Shown in pieces: positions 16,875 to 24,801 of a DNA stretch of 39,860 bases (its first letter is position 1; every line of letters begins with the position of its first letter). The translations under genes and the position numbers were made by a program. This DNA is from Sphingomonas sp. PP-CE-3G-477 (GTDB lineage Bacteria; Pseudomonadota; Alphaproteobacteria; Sphingomonadales; Sphingomonadaceae), in the NCBI RefSeq assembly GCF_003050745.1, contig NZ_QAOF01000016.1:1-39860 (forward strand). The letters are read 5' to 3'. The notes beneath the pieces are model-generated. The model was not told where the DNA came from. It did not search any database and saw nothing but the letters and a program-made list of their open reading frames with translations.

Positions 16875-19546
16875 AGCGGCAAGTCCCCGCCATCGCCGGG
16901 CGCCTGAGCCTGCGCGCTCCGCAGCGTGAGTCGTTGGAGATCCTCGACCGAGTCGTCGAACTTGCCCCGCTGAGCAAAGGGATCGACCGCGAGGCGGCGC
17001 TGGCTGCGATACGAACCGAATTCCCAAGTGTCACGGATTTCGAGCGCGATTTCCCGTCGTTGTGCTTTGCCCTCGCAACAGGGGTGGGCAAAACTCGCTT
17101 AATGGGCGCCTTCATCGCCTATCTTCATTTGGCGCACGGGATTAACAACTTTTTCGTCCTCGCGCCGAACCTGACGATTTACGACAAGTTAATCAGGGAT
17201 TTCACGCCGGGTACGGCAAAATACGTGTTCAGGGGCATCGCCGAGTTCGTCACCGACGAGCCAGAGATCATTAACGGCGATAACTTTGAAAGCCGTGGCG
17301 CGCTTCTGGATACGCTGCGTCGGTGTAAAATTAACATCTTCAACATCTCTAAGATTAACTCGGAGGTGCGGGGTGGCCGCCAGCTGAAGATGCGTGGTTT
17401 CAAGGAGACGTTAGGGGAGAGCTATTTCGACTATCTCGCTGGCCGCCCCGACTTGGTGTTGATCATGGACGAGAGCCACCGTTACCGCGCATCGGCAGGA
17501 TGGCGTGCGCTCAACGAACTCAATCCAGTGTTAGGACTGGAGCTGACCGCAACACCGTTTGTGGAGCTGGCAAAGGGAGCGGTGCCCTTCAAGAACGTTA
17601 TCCTCGATTATCCGCTTGGCCGCGCGATGGCCGACGGTTTTGTCAAGGAGCCCGCAGTCGTTACGCGCAAGGACTTTAACCCGGCGAACATGAGCGCCGA
17701 TGCGATCCAGCGCCTGAAGCTAGAGGACGGCATCCGGCTGCATGAGAACGTTAAGGTCGAGCTGGAGACCTACGCCCGCCAGAGCGGTCGGGCGGTGGTG
17801 AAGCCCTTTCTGCTGGTGATTGCGCGCGACACCGGCCACGCCGCAGATCTGAAGCGTGAAGTCGAGGGGCTCTACGACGGCCGCTACGCCGACCGGGTCA
17901 TCCAAGTAGACTCCAGCGTGAAGGAGGAGGAGACGATCCAGCGGCTTCTGCGCGTCGAAGACGCAAGTGAGCCGACCGAGATCGTGATCCACGTGAACAT
18001 GCTAAAGGAGGGATGGGACGTCTCCAACCTCTACACGATCGTTCCGCTACGAGCCGCCAACGCGCGCACGCTGATCGAACAGTCGATCGGCCGCGGCCTT
18101 CGCCTGCCTTATGGTGAGCGCACCGGCGTAACCGCTGTGGACCGGCTGAACATTGTCGCGCACGACCGTTTTCAGGAGATCGTGGAGGCGGCCAGCCGCT
18201 CAGACTCGCCGATCCGGATGCAGTCAGTGGTGCTGGATGGGGACACACTGGGCGAACGGCTAACGACGGTGCGCTCGCGACCGGGTTATGCCGAGGCGCT
18301 GGGGCTGGCCGATACAACGGGCACCGTGTCGGCGTCGCCCGAGGTCCGTGAGACGCGATCGGCTTTCCAAGACGCGGAGCAGGATATTGCACGCCTCGCT
18401 TGGGCCGAGTTCCGCCGGTACGAAACACAACCTGACCGCGCACCGAACAGCGCCGCGCTGCTGCGGCCCGACATCCAGAGGGCGGTATTGGAAGAGGTCG
18501 AGCGCCGCTGGCGTCCTTCGCAGCTCGGACTAGACGGCGTTGCGCCAAACCCAGACCTGGCGTCGGTCGTGGCGCGGACGGCAGCGCTAGTGGTAGGCGG
18601 AACGATCGATATTCCTCGCATCCTGGTAACGCCGCGCGGCGACGTGCAGGGTGGCTACCACCCCTTCACGCTCGACCTGTCTGGTGTGCGACCGCCTCCT
18701 GAGGGCGGCTCATTATGGGTGCAGGAGCTGCGCACAGGGCAGGGCAGAACGCTAACGCTCGGATTGGTGCACGGACGGAAGCGAGAGGCCAGCCCGGCGG
18801 ACTATATCGTGCGACGGCTGATCGACTTTCCCGACGTAGACTACGGCCAGCACGCCGACCTTTTGTACGATCTCGCCGGCCAAGTCGTCGCCCATCTCCG
18901 TGGCTACCTCTCTGCACACGAAACGGAAAGCGTCCTGGAGGCCCAAGACGAACTGCTCGCCCGCGTCGTCCACACGCAGATGCAAGCGCATTACCGCGAG
19001 GACGGCGACAGCGGATACGACATTGTTGTAAAGCGCGGCTGGACGGCGCTACGGGATAGCGCGTTTACCGCGGCTGCCGATCAAGCACCGCTCGATTTCC
19101 GCGTCTCGCCGCCAGACAAAAGCAACATGGCGCGCTACCTGTTCGGTGGATTTAAGCGATGCCTTTACCCAACGCAGAAGTTCCAGTCTGATGCAGAACG
19201 CAAGCTAGCTATCGTGTTGGATCGCGAAAGCGTGAAATGGTTCAAGCCAGCGAAGGGTCAGTTTCAGATCTTCTATCGGCAGGGCGCAGACCATCCAGAA
19301 TATCTGCCTGATTTCGTTGCAGAGACAGCCGATCGAATATTCATGCTTGAGCCAAAAGCGGCTAATCAGCTCGGCGATCCAGTAGTCAAGGCCAAGACCG
19401 CAGTTGCGCGGGCGTGGTGCGAAAACGCGACACTTCATGCTAAGCGGCACGGCGGGAAGCCATGGTCTTACGCTCTAATTGCCCACGATGTGATTGCTGA
19501 GAACACATCTTTAGACAGATTAACTTACGGATCACAAAATCTATAA
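16871..19546 (+). CDS. res: Type III-like restriction subunit (Res): DEAD-like helicase with PD-(D/E)xK nuclease
   Basis: An 891-residue protein, close to the usual Res length. The superfamily 2 helicase has motif I ATGVGKT (K74), motif II DESH (200-203), motif III LTATP and motif VI QSIGRGLRLP. The C-terminal nuclease shows LPDF (P813, D814), twelve spacer residues and EPK (E827-K829), so the PD-(D/E)xK core looks intact. GTG 16871 overlaps the mod stop by four bases. The last 400 bases are more AT-rich than the rest. It should travel along DNA and cut at unmethylated target sites in complex with Mod. It is the last gene of the run, with a 323-base gap before the GmrSD-like gene. Confidence 0.93.
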   Translation: MKRQVPAIAGRLSLRAPQRESLEILDRVVELAPLSKGIDREAALAAIRTEFPSVTDFERDFPSLCFALATGVGKTRLMGAFIAYLHLAHGINNFFVLAPNLTIYDKLIRDFTPGTAKYVFRGIAEFVTDEPEIINGDNFESRGALLDTLRRCKINIFNISKINSEVRGGRQLKMRGFKETLGESYFDYLAGRPDLVLIMDESHRYRASAGWRALNELNPVLGLELTATPFVELAKGAVPFKNVILDYPLGRAMADGFVKEPAVVTRKDFNPANMSADAIQRLKLEDGIRLHENVKVELETYARQSGRAVVKPFLLVIARDTGHAADLKREVEGLYDGRYADRVIQVDSSVKEEETIQRLLRVEDASEPTEIVIHVNMLKEGWDVSNLYTIVPLRAANARTLIEQSIGRGLRLPYGERTGVTAVDRLNIVAHDRFQEIVEAASRSDSPIRMQSVVLDGDTLGERLTTVRSRPGYAEALGLADTTGTVSASPEVRETRSAFQDAEQDIARLAWAEFRRYETQPDRAPNSAALLRPDIQRAVLEEVERRWRPSQLGLDGVAPNPDLASVVARTAALVVGGTIDIPRILVTPRGDVQGGYHPFTLDLSGVRPPPEGGSLWVQELRTGQGRTLTLGLVHGRKREASPADYIVRRLIDFPDVDYGQHADLLYDLAGQVVAHLRGYLSAHETESVLEAQDELLARVVHTQMQAHYREDGDSGYDIVVKRGWTALRDSAFTAAADQAPLDFRVSPPDKSNMARYLFGGFKRCLYPTQKFQSDAERKLAIVLDRESVKWFKPAKGQFQIFYRQGADHPEYLPDFVAETADRIFMLEPKAANQLGDPVVKAKTAVARAWCENATLHAKRHGGKPWSYALIAHDVIAENTSLDRLTYGSQNL

Positions 19547-19869
19547 CATGAGTAGATTTTGTGAAAAGCCCCCCCCCCCCGTTACTCAACAGCAACCTAA
19601 GCAATCGCAAATAGCTATATCTATCTAGCGGCGTCGGGAATGCTCGACTGCGAACAGATTTGTCACGGTTTATTAGCCAGACGTTTCAGGAAAAACGATT
19701 AGACCGCGATTGCGGTACAAGCTTTTCGTCAGTGGCGAGAGATATTGCGAGCAGTTCATGCTCACATCTGTTGGCTCGCCAGAACACGGACGACTTCCTG
19801 TTTGGCTACCATGCGGATCGGATGCCGGGTATCGGCTAAGGCTAAATTTAGTTCTAGGGGTAAATAAGT
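19547..19869. other. Gap between res and the GmrSD-like gene, with a run of 12 C
   Basis: No gene is seen. Twelve consecutive C occupy 19569-19580, close behind the res stop. The rest is AT-richer than the neighbouring genes and probably carries the promoter of the next gene. AGGGG at 19856-19860 is a plausible ribosome site for ATG 19870. I see no clear terminator hairpin for the preceding operon. Confidence 0.5.
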
Positions 19870-21618
19870 ATGTATCTTTCTGGTGGAACGATCGCCGACG
19901 CGCTCTCAGCGATCCAGAAGCGCGATTATGTGCTACCAGCCATTCAGCGCGAGTTCGTCTGGAAACCTGAGCAGATCGAACGGCTATTTGACAGCCTCAT
20001 GCAGGGCTATCCGTTCGGTACGTTCTTGTTCTGGAAGGTCGAGCCCGATACAGCTGGCAAGTTCCGCTTCTACGATTTCGTCCTAGACTATCACCAGCGC
20101 GACGCCGCCCACTGCCCGCCCGTCGGTAAGCTACCTGGCCATCCGATCGTTGCAGTATTGGACGGGCAGCAGCGCCTAACCGCGCTCAACATTGGCCTGC
20201 GTGGTTCGATGGCCGTGCGGCAACCGGGTAAGTGGTGGACCAACGACGCTGCGTTTCCCAAGCGCAAGCTCTGCCTCGACCTTACCGCACCGCGCGAGGC
20301 GGATGAGGATGGCGCAATATACCGATTCAAGTTCCTTTCCAAAGCTCAAGTCGACGAGTCGAAGAACGCAACTTGGCTGCCGATCTCAAAGGTACTAGCG
20401 CTTAAAGACGTGTCGGACTTGCACGATATGATTGAAGATTATGACCTTGAAAAAGATCAACGCAAGTTGGCGTTTAACGCTGCCGACCGGCTTAGGAAGG
20501 TAGTGCACGACGTTCCCTCGATCAACGTTTATGAGGAGAAGTCCCAAGACATTGAGCGGGTTCTGAATATATTCATCAGGTTAAACGCCGGTGGCACGGT
20601 ACTGTCTTACTCTGATCTCCTCTTAAGTATTGCTGTAGCCCAGTGGAAGCAGCTTGACGCGCGGGAGGCCATTCACGGACTCGTCGACAATTTAAATGAT
20701 ATCGGGCGGGGATTTACCTTTAGCCATGACTTTGTCCTAAAAGCGGGGCTGATGCTTGCCGACATTTCCAGCGTTGGCTTCAAAGTCGAGAACTTTACAG
20801 CCGCGAATATGGCGAAACTCGAAGCCAAGTGGGAGAGTATAGACGCCGCTCTGCGGCTGACCGTCGGACTGGTCGCAAACTTCGGCCTAAGCGGTCAAAC
20901 GCTGCGTGCCGATAGTGCGCTACTGCCGATCGCCTATTACATCCACCAACGCGGGTTCGACGAGAAGTTTCTGAGCCATTCGTCGTTTGGCGGCGAGCGG
21001 GAAGCGATCCGCGGCTGGCTTCTTCGTTCTTTGCTGAAGGCGTCGGGTATTTGGGGAAGTGGCCTTGACGCGCTACTCACTGCATTGAGAGAAAAGATAA
21101 AGGGGAAGGGCCAGGAAGAGTTCCCAATCAAGGCGCTTGGGCGGACGATGGAAGCACGCGGCAAATCCCTGCAATTTGGCGAGGCCGAGATCGACGATCT
21201 TCTACACCTGCCGTACGGCGACCGGCGCATGCTGCCGCTCTTGTCGCTCCTGTTCCCCTTCGTCGACCTGCGGCATGAGATGCACGTCGATCATGTGTTC
21301 CCCATTTCGCGCTTTGCTGCAAAGAAGCTGAAAAAGGCGGGATACGACGCTGACGAAGCGGAGCAGATGTACGAGCACGCAAACGCTCTACCCAATCTTC
21401 AGCTGCTAGAGGGAGCAGCGAACAAGGAAAAGCAGTCTGAATTGCCGGCCGCCTGGTTGGCGAAAGCAAAGTCGAATGCAGCTGCTCGCGCTCAGCATAT
21501 TCAAGCCCATTCGCTTGGTGAGATTCCTGAAGATTTGCCCGGTTTTGCGTTGTTCATCGAGAAGCGACGCGCGGCACTTCGGGCGCGGCTATACACTTTA
21601 CTAGGGACGGTTAACTGA
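19870..21618 (+). CDS. Single-chain GmrSD-type restriction enzyme (DUF262 plus DUF1524)
   Basis: A 582-residue protein with both GmrS and GmrD halves in one chain. The N-terminal DUF262 domain carries LPAIQREFVWKPEQIERLF, PFGTFLFW and the ParB-like nucleotide-binding motif DGQQR (98-102). The C-terminal DUF1524 half has an HNH-type nuclease motif HVDHVFP (H472, D474, H475) and NALPNLQLLEGAANKEKQ. Known GmrSD enzymes (type IV restriction) cut phage DNA with modified bases such as glucosylated hydroxymethylcytosine, driven by NTP binding. BrxU, near BREX systems, is a comparable fused enzyme. It has its own upstream gap and likely its own promoter, so it complements rather than belongs to the Mod-Res operon. 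Confidence 0.92.
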   Translation: MYLSGGTIADALSAIQKRDYVLPAIQREFVWKPEQIERLFDSLMQGYPFGTFLFWKVEPDTAGKFRFYDFVLDYHQRDAAHCPPVGKLPGHPIVAVLDGQQRLTALNIGLRGSMAVRQPGKWWTNDAAFPKRKLCLDLTAPREADEDGAIYRFKFLSKAQVDESKNATWLPISKVLALKDVSDLHDMIEDYDLEKDQRKLAFNAADRLRKVVHDVPSINVYEEKSQDIERVLNIFIRLNAGGTVLSYSDLLLSIAVAQWKQLDAREAIHGLVDNLNDIGRGFTFSHDFVLKAGLMLADISSVGFKVENFTAANMAKLEAKWESIDAALRLTVGLVANFGLSGQTLRADSALLPIAYYIHQRGFDEKFLSHSSFGGEREAIRGWLLRSLLKASGIWGSGLDALLTALREKIKGKGQEEFPIKALGRTMEARGKSLQFGEAEIDDLLHLPYGDRRMLPLLSLLFPFVDLRHEMHVDHVFPISRFAAKKLKKAGYDADEAEQMYEHANALPNLQLLEGAANKEKQSELPAAWLAKAKSNAAARAQHIQAHSLGEIPEDLPGFALFIEKRRAALRARLYTLLGTVN

Positions 21619-21706
21619 GCAGTAAAGTGACGGAGAAAAAGATGTCGAGTGTCAAGGCGATGGCGAGCGATTTGTACAAGTCGTAGAAATCCAAGTAGTT
21701 ACGCAT
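21611..21706 (-). CDS. Possible 31-residue hydrophobic peptide
   Basis: On the minus strand, GGGAGGG (reverse of 21711-21720) sits about five bases before ATG 21706. The frame encodes MRNYLDFYDLYKSLAIALT and then a hydrophobic end (LDIFFSVTLLLS). Polar start plus one membrane segment fits small membrane peptides, including type I toxins, but no family is recognised. Its start overlaps the stop of the decayed integrase upstream and its end overlaps the 3' end of the GmrSD-like gene by eight bases. A chance frame in decaying DNA is quite possible. Confidence 0.25.
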   Translation of the reverse strand: MRNYLDFYDLYKSLAIALTLDIFFSVTLLLS

Positions 21707-22066
21707 GCGGACCCTCCCAGCAGCAGCGTCTCGCGAATACCCGCGAATGCTTCCCTCTCTGACGCGATCGAACCGTCCAGAAGCAGCTTCCGGTTGGCAA
21801 AATACGAAGCCCAAAACCCTTAAGCTCGATATCCCAGATGGTGTACTCCGACGCCCTCATCGGATGTTTCCAGCGAGCAAAACTGCCATAGAGAAACGCG
21901 CGTGAACATAGAGTGTCTTCTTCGACTTCAGGAGGCTCTGTGGTCGACGAGAGATGTACGGGATGAGAGTGAGCCGGTTTTCACGGCACTAAATAGCCAT
22001 CATCGGCACCCAAACTTTCCACCGTTTTCGTGGCCAAGGACACTAGTTCAATTGGATTTTTTATGA
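21705..22066 (-). pseudogene. Third tyrosine recombinase, N-terminal remnant
   Basis: Read on the minus strand, the frame gives DDGYLVP, a TGA, then LYGSFARWKHP, SEYTIWDIELKGFGLRILP and FWTVRSRQRGKHSRV, before a stop at 21705-21707. This lines up with residues 45-112 of the intact recombinase at 23485-24798 (CDGYLVP, LDGNFARKNHP, SEYVIWDTELAGFGLRIRP, FWTVRLRHRGKQRRV) in the same reading frame. Everything downstream, including the catalytic domain, is lost. The upstream inverted repeat is also shared. It is a decayed paralogue and implies that at least three related recombinases once stood here. Confidence 0.75.
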
Positions 22067-22068
22067 AT

Positions 22069-22083
22069 GCATGCGTAGCATGC
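22069..22083. promoter_or_regulatory. Inverted repeat GCATGC-GTA-GCATGC before the decayed recombinase
   Basis: Two 6-base arms around GTA lie directly before the start region of the recombinase remnant. The same structure with GCAAGC and GCTTGC arms lies just before the intact recombinase at 24798. The difference is compensated on both arms, so pairing is conserved while sequence is not. It could be a hairpin in the 5' leader or a protein-binding site. Confidence 0.45.
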
Positions 22084-22190
22084 AAGGGTATGCTCCGCTC
22101 GGGGGAGGCCTTGAACGAGTCTTCGTTTTAAGAGTGTTGGCGCAGGACTCGGATGTTTCCATCTGAGTCTAGCCGATTTAGCATTCCCGT

Positions 22191-22223
22191 TGGTACCAAG
22201 GGGTAGTCATGACCTTGGTACCA
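22191..22223. repeat. Perfect 11-bp inverted repeat downstream of the recombinase pair
   Basis: TGGTACCAAGG (22191-22201) and CCTTGGTACCA (22213-22223) flank an 11-base loop, and a third GGTACC is at 22227-22232. It lies between the end of the recombinase at 22286 and the decayed copy. It has no T-run typical of a terminator, so a recombination or binding site is as likely. Confidence 0.5.
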
Positions 22224-22285
22224 TTCGGTACCTTTGCGTCGGCCATTTGATCGGCGATTTAACCATACCTTATGCGCTGGTAGGA

Positions 22286-23488
22286 TCAGGCGATCATCCG
22301 CTCGATCGCTGTTCCGATTTGTTCCGCTGCACCGAGGACATGATTGTCATCGAGGTGCGCATAGCGCGAGGTCGATTGTGTGTTGCGGTGTCCGAGCAAG
22401 CGACCAATCATCGGCAGCGTTTCCCTATTCATCGCCGCATGACTCGCGAACGTGTGCCGAAGATCATGAACTCGAACCCCCGGCAGCCCAGCTCGGTCGC
22501 GGATCGACGGCCAGTGATTGCCGATGCGCAGTACCGGCTTGCACAGCACCGGGTTCCAAAACAGCCACGCCACGCCCCGCTGGCGTGGCAGGGCGGCGAT
22601 CACCGCACGGGCCTGATCACCCAGCCAAACGGTGCGCGGCCCTGTCTTACTATCGCGTAGCTTCAGTCGGTTTCCCTTGACGTCCGACCATTGCAGGCCG
22701 GCCACCTCGCCCGAACGACACCCCGTCAACAGCAGGAGGGTCACCGCCGACGCGACAACCGCCTTAAGCTTGTCCCCTCCGGCTCGATCCTCTGCCAGCA
22801 CTTCGCCCAACCGCTCCAACTCAGCGGATGATAGAAAGCGCTCGCAACGGTACTTCCGGTTATGACGAACGGTCCGGCATGGATTGGTGTTCTCAAGACG
22901 ATAGCCCCAGTTTTCTGCCTTGGTCAGCATGTTGGCGAGGATAGTCAGGCAGCGGTTGGCCGCCCCCGGTCCAGTCTCGTTATTGAGCGCGGCGAACCAC
23001 TGGGTGACATGAGCGTCGTTCAACTCGTCGATGAAGATGCCAGGGAAGGCATGGTCGAGATAGAGCCGGCGGTACACGCCGTGCGTCGCAAGAGTGGAAG
23101 CCTTCCAATGCGCCGACCAGCGCCGCCAATATTCGTCGACGAAATTATCGAAGCGTGGCGCGGAGCGGATGCGGGCACGATCGGTCGCCGGGTCATGACC
23201 GACCTGCGCATAGGCGATCACGCGCCGTGCAATCGTCAGCGCCTGATGCTGGCTAATGATCGTGCTCGGTGCGATCGTGATCGTGCGGAGACGCCCAGCC
23301 ATGCGGGTCTGGACGATGTAGACCTCGCGCCCAGTAGGGTAGAGACGCAAACCAAAGCCGCGTTCATGCTCGAACCAGGTCGTCGACCGAGCTTTGGTAT
23401 CTGATCGATAGGGATATGGATATTCAAAGGATATCCCAACCTCGGCCAACGATTCGCGCACGATTCTTTTGAGTGCCAGCGCTGTCAT
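22286..23488 (-). CDS. Tyrosine recombinase, second of a coupled pair
   Basis: A 400-residue phage-type integrase with all catalytic residues visible: R258 (TGCRSGEV), K281 (DSKTG), H341 and R344 (HDLRHTF), H367 (LLGHRNT) and the nucleophile Y376 (SRYAHL). The N-terminal arm-binding region contains FGLRLYPTGREVYIVQTR. The SAM-like domain spans about 112-205. ATG 23488 overlaps the stop of the upstream recombinase by four bases (ATGA), so the two are co-translated. It should catalyse site-specific DNA strand exchange, probably together with its partner, for integration or excision of the surrounding island. The target site is not proven; inverted repeats lie just beyond its 3' end. Confidence 0.93.
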   Translation of the reverse strand: MTALALKRIVRESLAEVGISFEYPYPYRSDTKARSTTWFEHERGFGLRLYPTGREVYIVQTRMAGRLRTITIAPSTIISQHQALTIARRVIAYAQVGHDPATDRARIRSAPRFDNFVDEYWRRWSAHWKASTLATHGVYRRLYLDHAFPGIFIDELNDAHVTQWFAALNNETGPGAANRCLTILANMLTKAENWGYRLENTNPCRTVRHNRKYRCERFLSSAELERLGEVLAEDRAGGDKLKAVVASAVTLLLLTGCRSGEVAGLQWSDVKGNRLKLRDSKTGPRTVWLGDQARAVIAALPRQRGVAWLFWNPVLCKPVLRIGNHWPSIRDRAGLPGVRVHDLRHTFASHAAMNRETLPMIGRLLGHRNTQSTSRYAHLDDNHVLGAAEQIGTAIERMIA

Positions 23489-24798
23489 GCCCGCAGCCCC
23501 ATCGCTTGAGCCAGCGCGCCAGAGATCCGCTGTGCGGCATCCCCAATGACGTCGTCTGCAAGGTGCGCGTACCGGGCGGTGGTCTCCGGCAGCACGTGAC
23601 CAAGCAGTCTGCCGATCGTAGCGAGGGGGACGTTGTCCATAATAGCGGTGGATGCGAAGCTGTGCCGCAGGTCATGAATGCGAAGGTCGGGCATCGAACA
23701 CCGCTGACGCAGTGCCGTCCACCAGCTGACGACGGCGACAGGCGCTTTGCCGGTTCTGTCTGGGAACACCAGAGAGCAATCTTCACGGCGGGGCAAGGCG
23801 TCCAGAATGGCCAACGCCTGACTGTTCAGCCAGATAGTCTTCGCGCCTGTCTTGCTATCGGGCAACGCCAGACGGGGCGGTTGCACCCACCCCCAACGTA
23901 GGTCGCGGATCTCTCCGACCCGCGCGCCCGTGTAGAGCAGCAGCCTGACGATCGCGACCTGCGCCGGGTGGGTTGCTTCCGCGTCCCGAAGCGCCGCGCC
24001 GAGTCGGCGATATTCCAGCGGCGAAAGGAAGCGCTCCTTTGGCTCGCGGGGGTAGCGGGGGAGACCCCGACAAGGGTTCGAACCCTTTCGCCGGAAATGG
24101 AGCGCCTCGGCATATTTCAGGAGACTGGCCAGCACCGGCACCGCCCGATTGAAACGGGTTTCGGCGCACCCCGCGCAATCGTCACGCCAGCGGATCACAT
24201 CGGCTGGCAACACCTCGGCGACCCGCGTTGCGCCAAAGACCGGCGCGAGGTCGCGCCGCCATGCATCATGGTTACGCTTGGCGGTCGAAGGTTTCCAGTA
24301 ACGGGCAATGTCGTCCCAGTAGGTTTCGACATAGGCAGACAACGTCGGTGTGGCCTTCACCGACTTATGCTTGGGCAAGCCGTCCAAGGCCACCTCGGCC
24401 AACAGACGGCGCGCCTGAGCACGCGCAAGGGTTGCGCCCACGTCCTCAACCCGTCCGATCGTAACGCGGCGCTGCTTACCGCGATGACGAAGCCGCACTG
24501 TCCAGAAAGCGTGTCCGCTTGGTCGGATACGGAGGCCGAACCCGGCAAGTTCTGTGTCCCAGATGACATATTCCGAAAGGTGGGCAGGATGGTTTTTGCG
24601 AGCAAAATTACCGTCCAGTAGTGCCCATTTTTGAGCTCTGGAGGCATTGGGGACCAAATAGCCATCACAAGGGGCCAAATCAGGTTCGCAACCGACTAAA
24701 AACGTTGATTTTTTGGGGACCAAATGGCCATCGCCAGGCCCCAAACTGCAAGCCGCTTTTGAGCGACGCACCATTGATTTTGCTAGCTTCTTTTCCAT
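23485..24798 (-). CDS. Tyrosine recombinase, first of a coupled pair
   Basis: A 437-residue integrase with R293 (TGARVGEI), K316 (DSKTG), H375 and R378 (HDLRHSF), H401 (LLGHVLP) and Y410 (ARYAHL), so it looks catalytically complete. The arm-binding region is at 75-135 (YVIWDTELAGFGLR, GKQRRVTIGR). The first 70 residues are odd: DGHLVP and DGYLVP repeat because the DNA carries a 34-base direct repeat (24647-24680, 24713-24746). The true start may therefore be later than ATG 24798. An inverted repeat sits three bases upstream of that ATG. It shares architecture with the next gene and with the decayed copy at 21705. Multi-recombinase modules such as RIT elements have three genes; here only two are intact. 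Confidence 0.92.
   Translation of the reverse strand: MEKKLAKSMVRRSKAACSLGPGDGHLVPKKSTFLVGCEPDLAPCDGYLVPNASRAQKWALLDGNFARKNHPAHLSEYVIWDTELAGFGLRIRPSGHAFWTVRLRHRGKQRRVTIGRVEDVGATLARAQARRLLAEVALDGLPKHKSVKATPTLSAYVETYWDDIARYWKPSTAKRNHDAWRRDLAPVFGATRVAEVLPADVIRWRDDCAGCAETRFNRAVPVLASLLKYAEALHFRRKGSNPCRGLPRYPREPKERFLSPLEYRRLGAALRDAEATHPAQVAIVRLLLYTGARVGEIRDLRWGWVQPPRLALPDSKTGAKTIWLNSQALAILDALPRREDCSLVFPDRTGKAPVAVVSWWTALRQRCSMPDLRIHDLRHSFASTAIMDNVPLATIGRLLGHVLPETTARYAHLADDVIGDAAQRISGALAQAMGLRA
24647..24746. repeat. Two direct repeats of about 34 bp inside the recombinase 5' end
   Basis: Copies at 24647-24680 and 24713-24746 share TTGGGGACCAAAT, GCCATC and CCAAA with few mismatches; a weaker third copy is at about 21982-22014 in the decayed paralogue. 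Each contains TTGG-GGA-CCAA, a short inverted repeat. They encode the DGHLVP/DGYLVP peptide repeats, but may really be DNA sites for recombinase arm binding or autoregulation. Confidence 0.5.
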
Positions 24799-24801
24799 TC
24801 T

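Noticed and set aside
8087..19546. Assignment of the operon to BREX or DISARM
   Set aside because: No PglZ, BrxC, BrxA/B, DrmA, DrmB or PLD-type DrmC is present; the only shared element is an SNF2-like helicase.
24072..24087. 16-base perfect palindrome AAGGGTTCGAACCCTT, resembling a tRNA T arm
   Set aside because: It lies inside the conserved coding part of the first recombinase (RRKGSNPCRG), so codon constraint explains it; no acceptor or anticodon arms are nearby.
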